Below, piece after piece: positions 18,787 through 27,856 of a stretch of DNA of 64,000 nt; position 1 is the stretch's first letter, and every line of letters begins with the position of its first letter. This stretch comes from Sphingomonas phyllosphaerae (GTDB lineage Bacteria > Pseudomonadota > Alphaproteobacteria > Sphingomonadales > Sphingomonadaceae). A program made the position numbers and the translations under genes. A model generated the notes under the pieces. That model saw nothing but the letters and a program-made list of their open reading frames with translations. It had not been told where the DNA came from and did not search any database. The stretch lies in the NCBI RefSeq assembly GCF_029623345.1, contig NZ_JAPYKH010000004.1, positions 62,001-126,000 on the forward strand, in the 5' to 3' direction.

Positions 18787-21700
18787 TCAGAAGCGGACGC
18801 GCGCGCCGGCGATGAAGCGCCGCTCGTAGATGTTCTCGTACAGCACCTGATCGGGCCAGGTGAGATAGTAGCGCTCGGTCTCGGCGGTCAGGTTAGAGGC
18901 CTGGCCGTAGAGGGTAAGGAACGGCGTCACGTCATAGGAGATCGAGGCGTCGAGGTAATTGGTCGGCTGCTGATACTGGGCGAGGCCGTCGATGCCGCCA
19001 TAGTTGGACGACACCAGTCGCTTCGAACGATAGTTGTAGGCGACGCGCGCCTGCAGACCGTACTTCTCGAACCAGAGCGCGGCGTTGATCTGATGCTTCG
19101 AATTGTCCTGGAACGGCTGGTTGTTGCCGGCCAGGTCGACGAGCCCGGCATCGCCCAGCGACAGCGTGTAGTTGGCGTCGACGCCGAAGCCGCCGAACAG
19201 CCCGTTCACCCCGTAATCGGCGAGCGACTGGCGCGCCGAGAGCTCGACGCCCTTGAGCGTCCCGCCCTCACCTTGACGGAAGGTGTTGGTGACGACCTGG
19301 CGGCGGATCACGCCGTCATTGTCGGGGATGTCGCTGCGCAGTTCGGTGGTGCGATCGATGAAGCTGTCCACCGCGATGTAGAAAGCGCCCGCCGCAACCA
19401 AGCTCGACCGGCCGGTGTAATATTCGAGGCTGCCCTCAACGTTGGTCGCGCGCCACGGGTTGAGATTCGGGTTGCCGAGCGAGTCGGCGGTGCGCGCCTC
19501 GAACAGGTTGGTGGCGGTGTTGATCGCGTAATTGACGTTGAGACCACCGCCCCATTGCTGGAAGTCGAGCAGCGTCATCGTCTTCGAGAAGGCCGCACGC
19601 GCGCGCAGCTTATCGGTGACGTCGAAGGCGACGTTGATCGACGGCAGGAAGTCGGTGAACTGCCGCTCGGTGCGCACATCACCCGCGTCGACGCCCGAGA
19701 CCCCGTACGGCTGCGGCACGCCGACCACGTTCTGGCGCACGTTGAGGCGGGTGCTGACCACCTGGAGACCGCCGTTGGCGCGGAACGGCATGCCGAGCAG
19801 CTCGCCCTCGCCCGACACCTGCGCATAGCCCGAAATCTGGCGCGTGTTGACGTCAAACGACAGAGCCGGGTTGATCAGGTTCTGGCTACCCGGGTAGAAT
19901 TTGTTCTGCCAGGACTCGCTGTCGTCCATCGCCTTGGGATCGAGCGCCCAGAGCGTCGGCGTACCCGCCGCCGGCAGCTGATACTGCTTGATCATCCCGG
20001 CGAAGATCGGATCGGTCGCCTGTCGCGTCAGCCCCGCGGTGTAGCCGCGACCCTGCGCGTCATAGACCGGGCACGATTTGTCATCGAGGTTGACGTCGAA
20101 CGCCTTCCACTTGACCAGGCAGCCCGCTGCCGGGTTGGCCGGATTGTCGGTGTTGCCGGCATAGATTGGCGAGACGCGGTCAAAGGTGAACTGGTTGACG
20201 CTGCGCTCGCCGTAGCGGCCGCCGAACGCGACCTTCAGCTGGTCGTTCGCCTGCCACTCGGCATCAGCGCGCAGCGCCCAGATGTCACCCTTCTGATAGA
20301 CGTTGCCCTCTGACGAGACCGTCTTCAGGCCGTAGCGCGAAGCGTCGCCCGCCTGGGCGAGGAACCCGGGCGAGAAGCCGAACACCGGCGCGCCGCTCGA
20401 ATAATCGACCGTCGCGGTGTCGGTGTAGACCTGATAGCCGGTCGGGTTGAAGGTGCGGTCGCCGCCGACCGAGGCGGGATAATTGCCCAAGCCGCCGTTG
20501 GCGACGCCCTCGGTGCGCTTCGATCCGTCGGCCTGATAGCCCCACTGGCGGCCGTTGGTCAGGCTGAACTGCGTGTACGACTGGTCACGGTCACGGTTGG
20601 CTTTGCCGTAGATACCGCGCACGGTTGCCTTGAACGTGTCGCTCGGCTTCCAGTCGAGCTGCACGTTGTAGTTCTGCGACTCGCTCTTGGTGCGGAAGGT
20701 CTCCGAATAGCTGTCGAAGCTCGGCAGCGCGTAGGTATATTGCTGTACCGTGTTGACGTTGTAGCCGCCCGAGGTCGCGCCGGTGTCGCGCGACTTGGTC
20801 GGCGAGAACGGCGACGACAACCAATCGATGTTCTGGAACTGGAAGCCGGCGGTGCGGTCGTACTGCGTCTGGCGCGTGTAGAAGCCGTCGGCGGTCAGCC
20901 GCAGCGCGTCGTTGATCTCGAACTGGAAGGACGCGTTGGCGCCGAAGCGCTGGCGATCGGTGATGCGGTTCCACGCGGTGTGCGACTGCGGCGTGATGAA
21001 CGCGTCGTTGGCGTCGCCGTCGCCGTTGACATCATAGCCGGTGATGTTGCCGCTCGCGTCGCGCACCGGCGTGCCACGGCTGACGCCGTTGTTGCCGACC
21101 GCGAAGTCACCCTGATTGGTGGCACTGCCCGACTCGTTGCGCAACGATACGCCATAGTCTTGCACGCCGCGGAAGCTGTTGGCGAGCGTCAGGTCGCTGT
21201 ACGACGCGGATACCAGCAGCCCGACGCGGTCGCCGTGGAAGGCGACCAGCCCGTTGAACGACGGGTTCCACTTTTCGGTCTTGTCGCCATACTGGCCCTC
21301 GCCAGCGGCCGAGAACGTCAACCCCTGCTTGAGATCGAACGGGCGCCGCGTCAGCAGGTCGATCGTGCCGGTGAGGCCCGCCTGCTGGAGCGAGGCGGTC
21401 GGCGACTTGTACACGGTCGCGCCCGAGAAGAGCTGCGACGGAATGTCGGTGAAGTTCGGCTGCACCGTCGTCACCGAGTTGGCGCCGAGGAACTGCTCGC
21501 CGTTGAGCAATGTGGTCACCTGCGGCAGGCCGCGGATGTTGACCGCGGCGCCCTCGCCCGCGTCGCGGCGAATCTGCACGCCCGGGATGCGCTGGAGCGA
21601 GTCAGAGATGGTGACGTCGGGCAGCTTGCCGATGTCCTGCGCGCTGATCGCCTCGACCACGCTGTCGGCGTTGCGCTTCACCTCGATCGCGCGCGCCTGC

Positions 21701-21915
21701 GACGCACGGATGCCGGTGACGACGATGTCGGCGGGCTCTTCGCCGGCCTGATCCGGTGCCGCGACGCGATCGGGATCGGTCGTCCCCGCGTCCCCGGTGG
21801 CAGTGCCTGCGCCCGTCTGTGCGGCGGCGGCGAGCGGCAGGCCGAGCAGCCCGACCAGCGACACCGCGGCGAGCAGCTTCGCGCGGCTCGCGTTCAACCC
21901 ATTGAGCCCCTTCAT
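18787..21915 (-). CDS. TonB-dependent receptor of the halogenase operon
   Basis: Outer-membrane receptor, first gene of a five-gene unit. Start at 21915 with AAGGAGGGG four bases upstream; signal peptide MKGLNGLNASRAKLLAAVSL, ending AAAAQ. The plug contains ADIVVTGIRASQARAIEVKR, LPDVTISDSLQRIPGVQI and NIRGLPQVTTLLNGEQF, typical of the Xanthomonas/Caulobacter family that imports glycans. The barrel ends ERRFIAGARVRF with a terminal Phe, the standard assembly signal. About 1042 residues. The imported glycan is presumably the one attacked by the downstream GH2 and esterases; its identity is not evident. An AT-rich palindrome lies 42 bases upstream of the start. Confidence 0.9.
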   Translation of the reverse strand: MKGLNGLNASRAKLLAAVSLVGLLGLPLAAAAQTGAGTATGDAGTTDPDRVAAPDQAGEEPADIVVTGIRASQARAIEVKRNADSVVEAISAQDIGKLPDVTISDSLQRIPGVQIRRDAGEGAAVNIRGLPQVTTLLNGEQFLGANSVTTVQPNFTDIPSQLFSGATVYKSPTASLQQAGLTGTIDLLTRRPFDLKQGLTFSAAGEGQYGDKTEKWNPSFNGLVAFHGDRVGLLVSASYSDLTLANSFRGVQDYGVSLRNESGSATNQGDFAVGNNGVSRGTPVRDASGNITGYDVNGDGDANDAFITPQSHTAWNRITDRQRFGANASFQFEINDALRLTADGFYTRQTQYDRTAGFQFQNIDWLSSPFSPTKSRDTGATSGGYNVNTVQQYTYALPSFDSYSETFRTKSESQNYNVQLDWKPSDTFKATVRGIYGKANRDRDQSYTQFSLTNGRQWGYQADGSKRTEGVANGGLGNYPASVGGDRTFNPTGYQVYTDTATVDYSSGAPVFGFSPGFLAQAGDASRYGLKTVSSEGNVYQKGDIWALRADAEWQANDQLKVAFGGRYGERSVNQFTFDRVSPIYAGNTDNPANPAAGCLVKWKAFDVNLDDKSCPVYDAQGRGYTAGLTRQATDPIFAGMIKQYQLPAAGTPTLWALDPKAMDDSESWQNKFYPGSQNLINPALSFDVNTRQISGYAQVSGEGELLGMPFRANGGLQVVSTRLNVRQNVVGVPQPYGVSGVDAGDVRTERQFTDFLPSINVAFDVTDKLRARAAFSKTMTLLDFQQWGGGLNVNYAINTATNLFEARTADSLGNPNLNPWRATNVEGSLEYYTGRSSLVAAGAFYIAVDSFIDRTTELRSDIPDNDGVIRRQVVTNTFRQGEGGTLKGVELSARQSLADYGVNGLFGGFGVDANYTLSLGDAGLVDLAGNNQPFQDNSKHQINAALWFEKYGLQARVAYNYRSKRLVSSNYGGIDGLAQYQQPTNYLDASISYDVTPFLTLYGQASNLTAETERYYLTWPDQVLYENIYERRFIAGARVRF

Positions 21916-21956
21916 AAATCCCCTCCTTGGCAGACGCGCTCTTCGGCGATACGTCA

Positions 21957-21972
21957 ATTAAATTGATTTAAT
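21957..21972. promoter_or_regulatory. AT-rich inverted repeat, candidate operator of the halogenase operon
   Basis: ATTAAATTGATTTAAT has perfect 7-base arms around a two-base centre and contains no G-C pair except the central G, in a region otherwise very GC-rich. It sits 42 bases upstream of the receptor start codon, where an operator or -10/+1 region would be. The regulator is unknown. The rest of the gap to 22224 shows no clear gene. Confidence 0.5.
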
Positions 21973-22224
21973 CCGAGGATGCGCTCGCGCTGTCAAGCAG
22001 CTAAGCCGTTCTGGCCAGAGGAAGATGTGAACGTTCTCCCCTACGGGCTCATTTCCCCGGATACATGTTGCGGAAATAGCACATTGCTCTGAACCGCGAC
22101 TGTCTACGACCGCCAGGGACGGCGAGGACCCACCGCCGGCATGATGCGGCGAGCGGTTGACCGGTGTGGGTTACGCGTCGTTCACCCTCTTTCCCTAAAC
22201 CGGCCGCTTCACCTGGGAATAACC

Positions 22225-23256
22225 ATGCCGCGTCGCATCCGCTCACTGTTAGGATCGCTCAGCACCGAGGTGCGCGCGCATGCCGATCGTTCCGAGGCGA
22301 TCGCGGCGCAGACCAAGCTGCTCGCCCTCAACGCGGCGATCGAGGCCGCGCGCGCCGGGGAGGCTGGCCGCGGCTTCGGCGTCGTTGCGCAGGAAGTGAA
22401 GTCGCTTGCGGCGCAGGCGAGCAGCTCGTCGCACGCGTTCCGCGAGGAACTGCTCGGCCGGCTGCGCCAGGGCAGCGAGATCGCGACGGAGCTCGTCAGC
22501 GAACTCGAGGGCGGTCGGCTCGGCGAGCTGGCGCAATCGATCGCCGACGCGCTGGCGCGCATGCTGCACGATCGCTCGGTCGACGTGCGCTTCCTCTCCT
22601 CGGACCATGCCATCCGCGAGAGCCTGCTGCTCGACACCGATCCCCGCGCCGAGGCGCGCGCACTTGAGCGGCTGCGCGCGCTGCTCGGCTATTCGCCTTA
22701 TTTTCTCAACGCCTTCCTGGTCGACGCCGAGGGCGAGGTACGGGTCTGCGCGCACGAGAATATGGCGGTCCGCGATGTCCACTTCGCCGACTTCGCGCAG
22801 TTTCGCCGGGTGCTGTCGGGCGGCGCGACCGCGGGTTGGGTCACCGACGAAGTGTGGGTCAACCCCTGGTCGAACGATCGCAAGGTGCTGATCTACGTCG
22901 CGCCGGTGGTGTGCGAGGGCGTGATCGTCGGGATCTGCTACCTCGAGTTCGACTTTGAGGGGCAGGTGGCGGAGCTGATCGGCGTGATGAACCGCGCCGC
23001 GCGCGCGACCGTCTCGATCGTCGACCCCGAGGGGCGGGTGGTCGCCACTACCGGCGGCTATCGCCATCTCGAGGCGCATCCGCATGTCGTCACGGACGCC
23101 GAGCGGCTCACCCGCTCGCTCGACGGCCTCACCGTCGCCCAGGCCAGGGTACCGAGCGACCATGGCATGCCCGGGCTCGGCTTCCGCTGCATCATCGAGG
23201 ATCACGTTGCCTCCGAGCGCGAGATCGTCGCCGCGCTGACGGGGCAGGCGCGCTAA
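22225..23256 (+). CDS. Soluble MCP-like receptor: signalling tip first, cache-like sensor last
   Basis: A short methyl-accepting signalling tip occupies residues about 20-75 ([20 protein letters not shown] then [20 protein letters not shown]), the CheA/CheW-contacting hairpin turn. The rest is a cache-like sensor ([63 protein letters not shown]). No membrane helix or signal peptide is visible, so it should be cytoplasmic. The order is reversed compared with ordinary receptors, and the helical arms and methylation sites are very short. The start at 22225 is chosen just before the hairpin; weak GGGA upstream. It is 2 kb from the chemotaxis operon and on the opposite strand. About 343 residues. 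Confidence 0.75.
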   Translation: MPRRIRSLLGSLSTEVRAHADRSEAIAAQTKLLALNAAIEAARAGEAGRGFGVVAQEVKSLAAQASSSSHAFREELLGRLRQGSEIATELVSELEGGRLGELAQSIADALARMLHDRSVDVRFLSSDHAIRESLLLDTDPRAEARALERLRALLGYSPYFLNAFLVDAEGEVRVCAHENMAVRDVHFADFAQFRRVLSGGATAGWVTDEVWVNPWSNDRKVLIYVAPVVCEGVIVGICYLEFDFEGQVAELIGVMNRAARATVSIVDPEGRVVATTGGYRHLEAHPHVVTDAERLTRSLDGLTVAQARVPSDHGMPGLGFRCIIEDHVASEREIVAALTGQAR

Positions 23257-23304
23257 GTCACTGACAGACGGACCCGATCACGCGCCGGCACGTTTCAGCG
23301 CACC

Positions 23305-24183
23305 GTGTCCGATCAGCCCATCGCCGCTCTGTCCTTCCTCGTCGCGGAGAGCGAACCACCCGAGGCGCGCGCGCACCGGCGCGCCAGCGTCGGGCGCAGC
23401 TCGGGCGAGACCTATGCCGCGGTGCTCGAGACGATCGCGCCGGGCGCGACGATCACCCGGATCACTCCGGCCGACGATAGCGCGACGCCGCCGGGCACCG
23501 CCGAGATTGCCGCTTATGACGCGGTGTTCCTCACCGGCTCGCCACTCCACCTCTACGACGACACGCCCGAGTGCCGTCGTATCATCGCGTTCATGCGCGA
23601 CGTATTCGGGGCGGGCGTGCCGTCGTTCGGCTCGTGCGCGGGCTTGCAGGTCGCGGTCGTCGCGGCGGGTGGGCGCGTGCGCGCGATGGGTGAGCGTCGC
23701 GAAGCCGGGTTCGCGCGCCGCATCGCGCCGACGGCGGCGGGGCGCGACCATCCGCTGCTGCGGGGGCGACCGCCGGCCTATGACGCGCCCGCGATCCACA
23801 CTGACGAGGTCGCCGTCTTACCTGACGACGCAACGCTGCTCGCCGGCAACGCGGTGACCGCGGTCCAGGCGGTCGAGATCCGCCATGGCAACGGCGTGTT
23901 TTGGGGCGTGCAATACCATCCGGAGATCGACTTGGGGGAAGTCGCTGCCGCGCTGCGGCGCCAGGCCGACGACCTCGTCGAACACCGGCTCGCGCGCGAC
24001 GATGTCGATGTCGCCGCGCAGGCCGATCTGGTCGAAGCGTTGCACGCGGCACCCGACCGGCGCGACCTCGCCTGGCGGCTCGGGCTCGACTCGCAGGTCA
24101 CCGACGCGGCGACCCGCACGACCGAGATCCGCAACTTCATAGAGCAGCTGGTGCTGCCGACACGCGCGCGTCGGCGCGGCTGA
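23305..24183 (+). CDS. Class I glutamine amidotransferase-like protein
   Basis: Predicted to release ammonia from glutamine or to act as a related hydrolase. The class I triad is recognisable: Cys in PSFGSCAGLQVA and His-x-Glu in VQYHPEI. GTG at 23305 is the likely start. The first 200 residues form the amidotransferase domain; the last 80 are helical (RQADDLVEHRLARDDVDVAAQ, RTTEIRNFIEQL) and unassigned. No synthetase partner is adjacent, so the acceptor is unknown. About 292 residues. Confidence 0.8.
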   Translation: MSDQPIAALSFLVAESEPPEARAHRRASVGRSSGETYAAVLETIAPGATITRITPADDSATPPGTAEIAAYDAVFLTGSPLHLYDDTPECRRIIAFMRDVFGAGVPSFGSCAGLQVAVVAAGGRVRAMGERREAGFARRIAPTAAGRDHPLLRGRPPAYDAPAIHTDEVAVLPDDATLLAGNAVTAVQAVEIRHGNGVFWGVQYHPEIDLGEVAAALRRQADDLVEHRLARDDVDVAAQADLVEALHAAPDRRDLAWRLGLDSQVTDAATRTTEIRNFIEQLVLPTRARRRG

Positions 24184-24248
24184 GGCGCGGGAACGCTCTA
24201 CCCAACTCGAACGTCCGGCTTCACGAGACATCAAGGAAGGATGATCCC

Positions 24249-24665
24249 GTGACGATCTTCAACAAGGACATGGTCGAGCTCGCGTCGAAAAACGAGCTTT
24301 GGCAGAAGGAAGTCTATCGCGACGCCAAGGTACAGATCGTGTTGATGAGCATTCCGGCAGGCGAGGAGATCGGGATGGAGACGCACCCCGCCGACCAGAC
24401 CACCTTCATCGTCGCCGGCGACGCGCAGGTGGTGATCGACGGTCACTCGACCAAGGCAGGGCCGAACCACCTCGTCGTCGTACCGAAGGGCGCACAGCAC
24501 AATATCGTCAACAAGGGCAGCGGCGAGCTCAAGCTCTTCTCGGTTTACGCACCGCCTGCCGAGCCCGAAGGCGCCGCGTTCCGCACCAAGGAAGAAGCCG
24601 AGGAGGCCGAGAAGGGCCTGCTCGCCAAGGCCGCCGACAAGGTCCGCGAAGCGGTCGGCCACTGA
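24249..24665 (+). CDS. Cupin-domain protein
   Basis: Small single-cupin protein of 138 residues. GTG at 24249 follows AAGGAAGGA with seven bases between. Motif 1 appears as ETHPADQTTFIVAGDAQVVIDG (His, with E-like acids), motif 2 as PNHLVVVPKGAQHNIVNKG (second His). A Lys/Glu-rich tail (FRTKEEAEEAEKGLLAKAADK) ends the protein. Metal binding is likely; the reaction is unknown. Similar proteins are widespread in proteobacteria. Confidence 0.8.
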   Translation: MTIFNKDMVELASKNELWQKEVYRDAKVQIVLMSIPAGEEIGMETHPADQTTFIVAGDAQVVIDGHSTKAGPNHLVVVPKGAQHNIVNKGSGELKLFSVYAPPAEPEGAAFRTKEEAEEAEKGLLAKAADKVREAVGH

Positions 24666-24714
24666 GTGAGGCGGCGGGGGCAGCGCGCCCCCGCCAACCG
24701 CGCCGGCAGCGCGC

Positions 24715-24957
24715 TCAGTCGCGGCGGAGCCAGCGCTCCAGGTCGTCGCTGCCGCCGATCCGCTCACCCTGAATGAAGACCTGCGGGGTGGTCTCGACGT
24801 GCTGCTCGCGCTCGAACTGGTCGACCGCGTCGCGCGTCGCCAGGATCTGATCGTCGACGTCGAAGCCGGCCTGCTCCAGCATCGCCTTGGCGCGCACGCC
24901 GAAGGGGCAGACATGGTCGGGCAGGACCATGCGATAGAGAGTGGCCTGCTGGGTCAT
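24715..24957 (-). CDS. Single-cysteine glutaredoxin
   Basis: An 80-residue thioredoxin-fold protein. The usual CPYC is replaced by CPFG (DHVCPFGVRAKAMLEQAGF), leaving one active-site Cys. The cis-Pro motif TTPQVFI and the GGSDDLERWL end are intact for glutathione binding. It resembles the glutaredoxin subfamily with CPFG/CPWG sites that is sometimes fused to DoxX/MauE-type membrane proteins, but here it stands alone. AGGACAGGAC precedes the ATG. Confidence 0.85.
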   Translation of the reverse strand: MTQQATLYRMVLPDHVCPFGVRAKAMLEQAGFDVDDQILATRDAVDQFEREQHVETTPQVFIQGERIGGSDDLERWLRRD

Positions 24958-25007
24958 TGTCCTGTCCTTGTCGTTTCAGGGGGATAACAGGCCCAAGCCA
25001 TGTCGGC

Positions 25008-25027
25008 GCCGCGGGTTCCGCCGCGGC
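25008..25027 (-). terminator. Hairpin at the end of the chemotaxis operon
   Basis: GCCGCGG and CCGCGGC pair in a 7-bp all-GC stem with a 6-base loop, beginning directly after the stop codon of the last operon gene. There is no T-run, so termination may need Rho. Confidence 0.4.
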
Positions 25028-26755
25028 TCAGAACAAGCCGTCCTCGTCCTCTTCCGGCGCCACGACCTCGCTCGTCCGCATCGTCATGCCGGGCAGCAGG
25101 AAGCCCACGTGGATCTCGCGCTCGCGCGCCATCGTGTAGAGCCCCGCAATCCACGGCATCAGGTCATGCAGACTGGCCGTATCGGTCTGGCTCAGCGTTT
25201 CATGCCCTTGGGTACAATCGTGGAGAGAGCCCGACGCGGCCTCGAGCGCGCTGATGAACATCTGCTGCTCGTGCAGCTCGTCGACGCTGTGCTCGAGCGC
25301 TGCGACGATCCGGCGCGCCTCGCCGCCGCTTCCCGCCACCGCCGCATCCGAGCGCTCGCAGGCGGCGCGCACCACCGCCAGCGCGTCGCGCAGCGTGGCG
25401 CGAACGTCGCCGCCGACACCCGCGCCGTCGCCGCCCAGCGCGATGCCGCCGAGCGCCGTGATCTGCTCGACCACCGTACCGCGCAGCCGCTCGAGCTTGC
25501 GCGCGCACGGGTCGACCTCGGTCGCGATCACCGCCACCGCACGGCCGATGTCGCCGTGGCGGCGGCAGAGCAGCCGCGTGTTGGTCGCGATGTCTTGCAC
25601 GTCGAGCGTCACGGCACGGATCGCATGCAGACCGCGACCGAGGTCGACCACGGTCTCCTCGACGAAGGCGGCCAGCATCGCCAGCTGCTCGTCGGTGTCG
25701 AACAGGCGGGCGGTGATATCCCCCAACGCGGCGATTCCCTGCTCCAGCCGCAGCAACGCGCCACCATCGCCGCCGGCCTCGCTCGTGCTCTCCGCGACGC
25801 GCGCCGCCTGCGCCTCCACCAGCGCGAGCAGCTCGGCCGCGAGCGGGCCGAGTCGCGCGAGCGAGTCGAGCAACGCGATGCTTTCGTGGCGGAAGTCGTC
25901 CGCGATCGCGCGCATCTGCGCCGCGATCAGCCGCGCGACATGCGCCACCGCGCCGCGCGGGGGCGGCGCCGGGCGTTCGCCGTTGATCCCCGCCGACGGG
26001 TCGATCACGCGCAGCACCGCGATGCAATGTTCGACCCGCTGACGCACGCTGTCGCCAATCTGGATCGCGCCGAGCACGCGCGCCACCTCACCCTGCACCG
26101 TGCGGGTGATCGCGCTCACCTCACGGGCCATGCGCGCCGTCTCGGCGAGCTGCGTCTCGAGTGCGTCGGCGCTGGCGGCGAGCTCGGCCGGCGCCTGCCC
26201 GCCCAGCTTGGCGCACTCTCCGGCGAGCCGCGCGTCAGTCGCCTGCACGTCGGCGACGATCCGCCCGAAGCGTTCCAACTCCTGTGCGAAGCGGCGCAGC
26301 TGTTGCTCGCTACCGTCCAACTTGGCCTGCATCACCGCCACGAATTGGAAGAAGGCCGGCTCGCCCGCCGAAGCGATCTTGATGCTCATGCCATAACAGC
26401 CGAGCAGCCGCATCACCTCGCCCATCTCGGCGAGCAGCGCGCGCAGCGTGCGCGTGCGCTGGGTCAGCTGCGCGACATCCTCGGCGCGCCGGCGCTGCGT
26501 CTCGGGCAGCGCGGTGAGCCGCGCCGCAGCGGCGCGCAGCTCGGCTACAGCGGCACCGGCGCGCTCGGGCGCGAGCGCACGCTGCACCTCGTCGAGCGCG
26601 CCGGCCATCCGGTCGATCGTGTCGATCGCGGCGGCGAGCGTCTCCCCGACTCCGCGAAAGCGCTGCTCCAGCCCGCCGGCGAGCGCGTTGAGCCCGTCGA
26701 CGAGCTGCTCGATCGGGGTGAGATCGCGGTCGGGCGTGATCGGGGCCACCAGCAT
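25028..26755 (-). CDS. Coiled-coil protein of the chemotaxis operon, degenerate MCP-like
   Basis: A 575-residue, mostly alpha-helical soluble protein, last gene of the operon, 15 bases after cheB. It has no membrane segment or sensor domain that I recognise. Two stretches recall receptor or CheZ-like helices: GAIQIGDSVRQRVEHCIAVL and DIATNTRLLCRRHGDIGRAV followed by AVIATEVDP, the latter a decayed version of the MCP hairpin ([13 protein letters not shown]...GFAVVA...V). The C-terminus is acidic and ends in Phe (APEEDEDGLF). Its place suggests a role in the receptor array or in CheY~P turnover; no cheZ is present in the window. Function is not established. Confidence 0.65.
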   Translation of the reverse strand: MLVAPITPDRDLTPIEQLVDGLNALAGGLEQRFRGVGETLAAAIDTIDRMAGALDEVQRALAPERAGAAVAELRAAAARLTALPETQRRRAEDVAQLTQRTRTLRALLAEMGEVMRLLGCYGMSIKIASAGEPAFFQFVAVMQAKLDGSEQQLRRFAQELERFGRIVADVQATDARLAGECAKLGGQAPAELAASADALETQLAETARMAREVSAITRTVQGEVARVLGAIQIGDSVRQRVEHCIAVLRVIDPSAGINGERPAPPPRGAVAHVARLIAAQMRAIADDFRHESIALLDSLARLGPLAAELLALVEAQAARVAESTSEAGGDGGALLRLEQGIAALGDITARLFDTDEQLAMLAAFVEETVVDLGRGLHAIRAVTLDVQDIATNTRLLCRRHGDIGRAVAVIATEVDPCARKLERLRGTVVEQITALGGIALGGDGAGVGGDVRATLRDALAVVRAACERSDAAVAGSGGEARRIVAALEHSVDELHEQQMFISALEAASGSLHDCTQGHETLSQTDTASLHDLMPWIAGLYTMAREREIHVGFLLPGMTMRTSEVVAPEEDEDGLF

Positions 26756-26770
26756 CCTTCCTGTCCTCGC

Positions 26771-27856
26771 TCAGCGCGCCGCGGCCTGGAGCAGCTCGCG
26801 CGCGATCCGGCCCAGCGGCACCACGCGATCGGCCGCCCCGCGCGCGATCGCTTCCTTGGGCATGCCGAACACCACCGAGGTCGCCTCGTCCTGCGCGATC
26901 GTGCGCGCGCCGGCTTGCTTCATCTCGAGCAGCCCGCGTGCGCCGTCATCCCCCATGCCGGTCATGATCACGCCCACCGCATTGGCCCCGGCGTTGCGCG
27001 CTGCCGAGCGGAACAGCACGTCGACCGAGGGGCGATGGCGTGCCACCAGCGGCCCTTCGCGCACCGCGACGACATAGCGCGCGCCGTGCCGCTCGAGCAA
27101 AGTGTGGCGCAGCCCGCCCGGCGCGATCAGCACGCGTCCGCGTATCACCGTGTCGCCGTCGGTCGCCTCGTGGACGTCGACCGCGCAGAGCGAGTCGAGC
27201 CGCTGTGCGAAGGCGCGCGTGAAACGCTCGGGCATATGCTGCACCACCACCATGCCCGGTGCGTTGGCGGGCAGCGCCTCCAGCACCTCACGCAGCGCTT
27301 CGGTGCCGCCGGTCGAGGCGCCGATACAGACGACCATCTCGGTCGTGCGGCTCATCGCGGTGCCGCTCGGCGGCGGCAGCACCGCATCGGCGGAGAGCTT
27401 GCGCTGCGGCGCATCGTGCCCGGTCCGCGGGCTCGGCCGGACGTGCAGCCGCGCGCGCGCCGCGCCCTTCACCGTCTCGCGGATCTGCACGTGCGCGTCG
27501 GCGAGATGCTCGACCACGCCGAGGCGCGGCTTCAGGATCACGTCCACCGCGCCCGCCTCCAGCGCCTGGAGCAGCGTGTCCGATCCCTCCTCCACCAGCG
27601 AGGAGCACATCACCACAGGGATCGGCCGCTGCGCCATCAGCTTGCGCAGGAAGGTCAGCCCGTCCATCCGCGGCATCTCGACGTCGAGCATGATCACGTC
27701 GGGTACCGCCTGCTGGATGTGGCGCGCCGCCACGAACGGGTCGCTAGCGGTGGTCACCTCGAGCTCGGGATCCGCGGCGAGGATCGCGGTCATCGCCTGC
27801 CGCACGCTGGCGCTGTCGTCGACCACCAGGACGCGGGTCTTGCGCATCGTGCTCAT
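26771..27856 (-). CDS. cheB: Chemotaxis protein-glutamate methylesterase/deamidase CheB
   Basis: Removes methyl groups from receptor glutamates and resets the array (adaptation). The N-terminal receiver domain has VVDD (residues 11-14) and phospho-acceptor D58 in [13 protein letters not shown] 60-residue linker leads to the esterase domain with its triad S181 (GASTGG), H207 (VVQHMP) and D304 (TGMGDDGA). 361 residues is normal. ATG overlaps the cheR stop (ATGA). CheA in the same operon would phosphorylate it. Confidence 0.96.
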   Translation of the reverse strand: MSTMRKTRVLVVDDSASVRQAMTAILAADPELEVTTASDPFVAARHIQQAVPDVIMLDVEMPRMDGLTFLRKLMAQRPIPVVMCSSLVEEGSDTLLQALEAGAVDVILKPRLGVVEHLADAHVQIRETVKGAARARLHVRPSPRTGHDAPQRKLSADAVLPPPSGTAMSRTTEMVVCIGASTGGTEALREVLEALPANAPGMVVVQHMPERFTRAFAQRLDSLCAVDVHEATDGDTVIRGRVLIAPGGLRHTLLERHGARYVVAVREGPLVARHRPSVDVLFRSAARNAGANAVGVIMTGMGDDGARGLLEMKQAGARTIAQDEATSVVFGMPKEAIARGAADRVVPLGRIARELLQAAAR

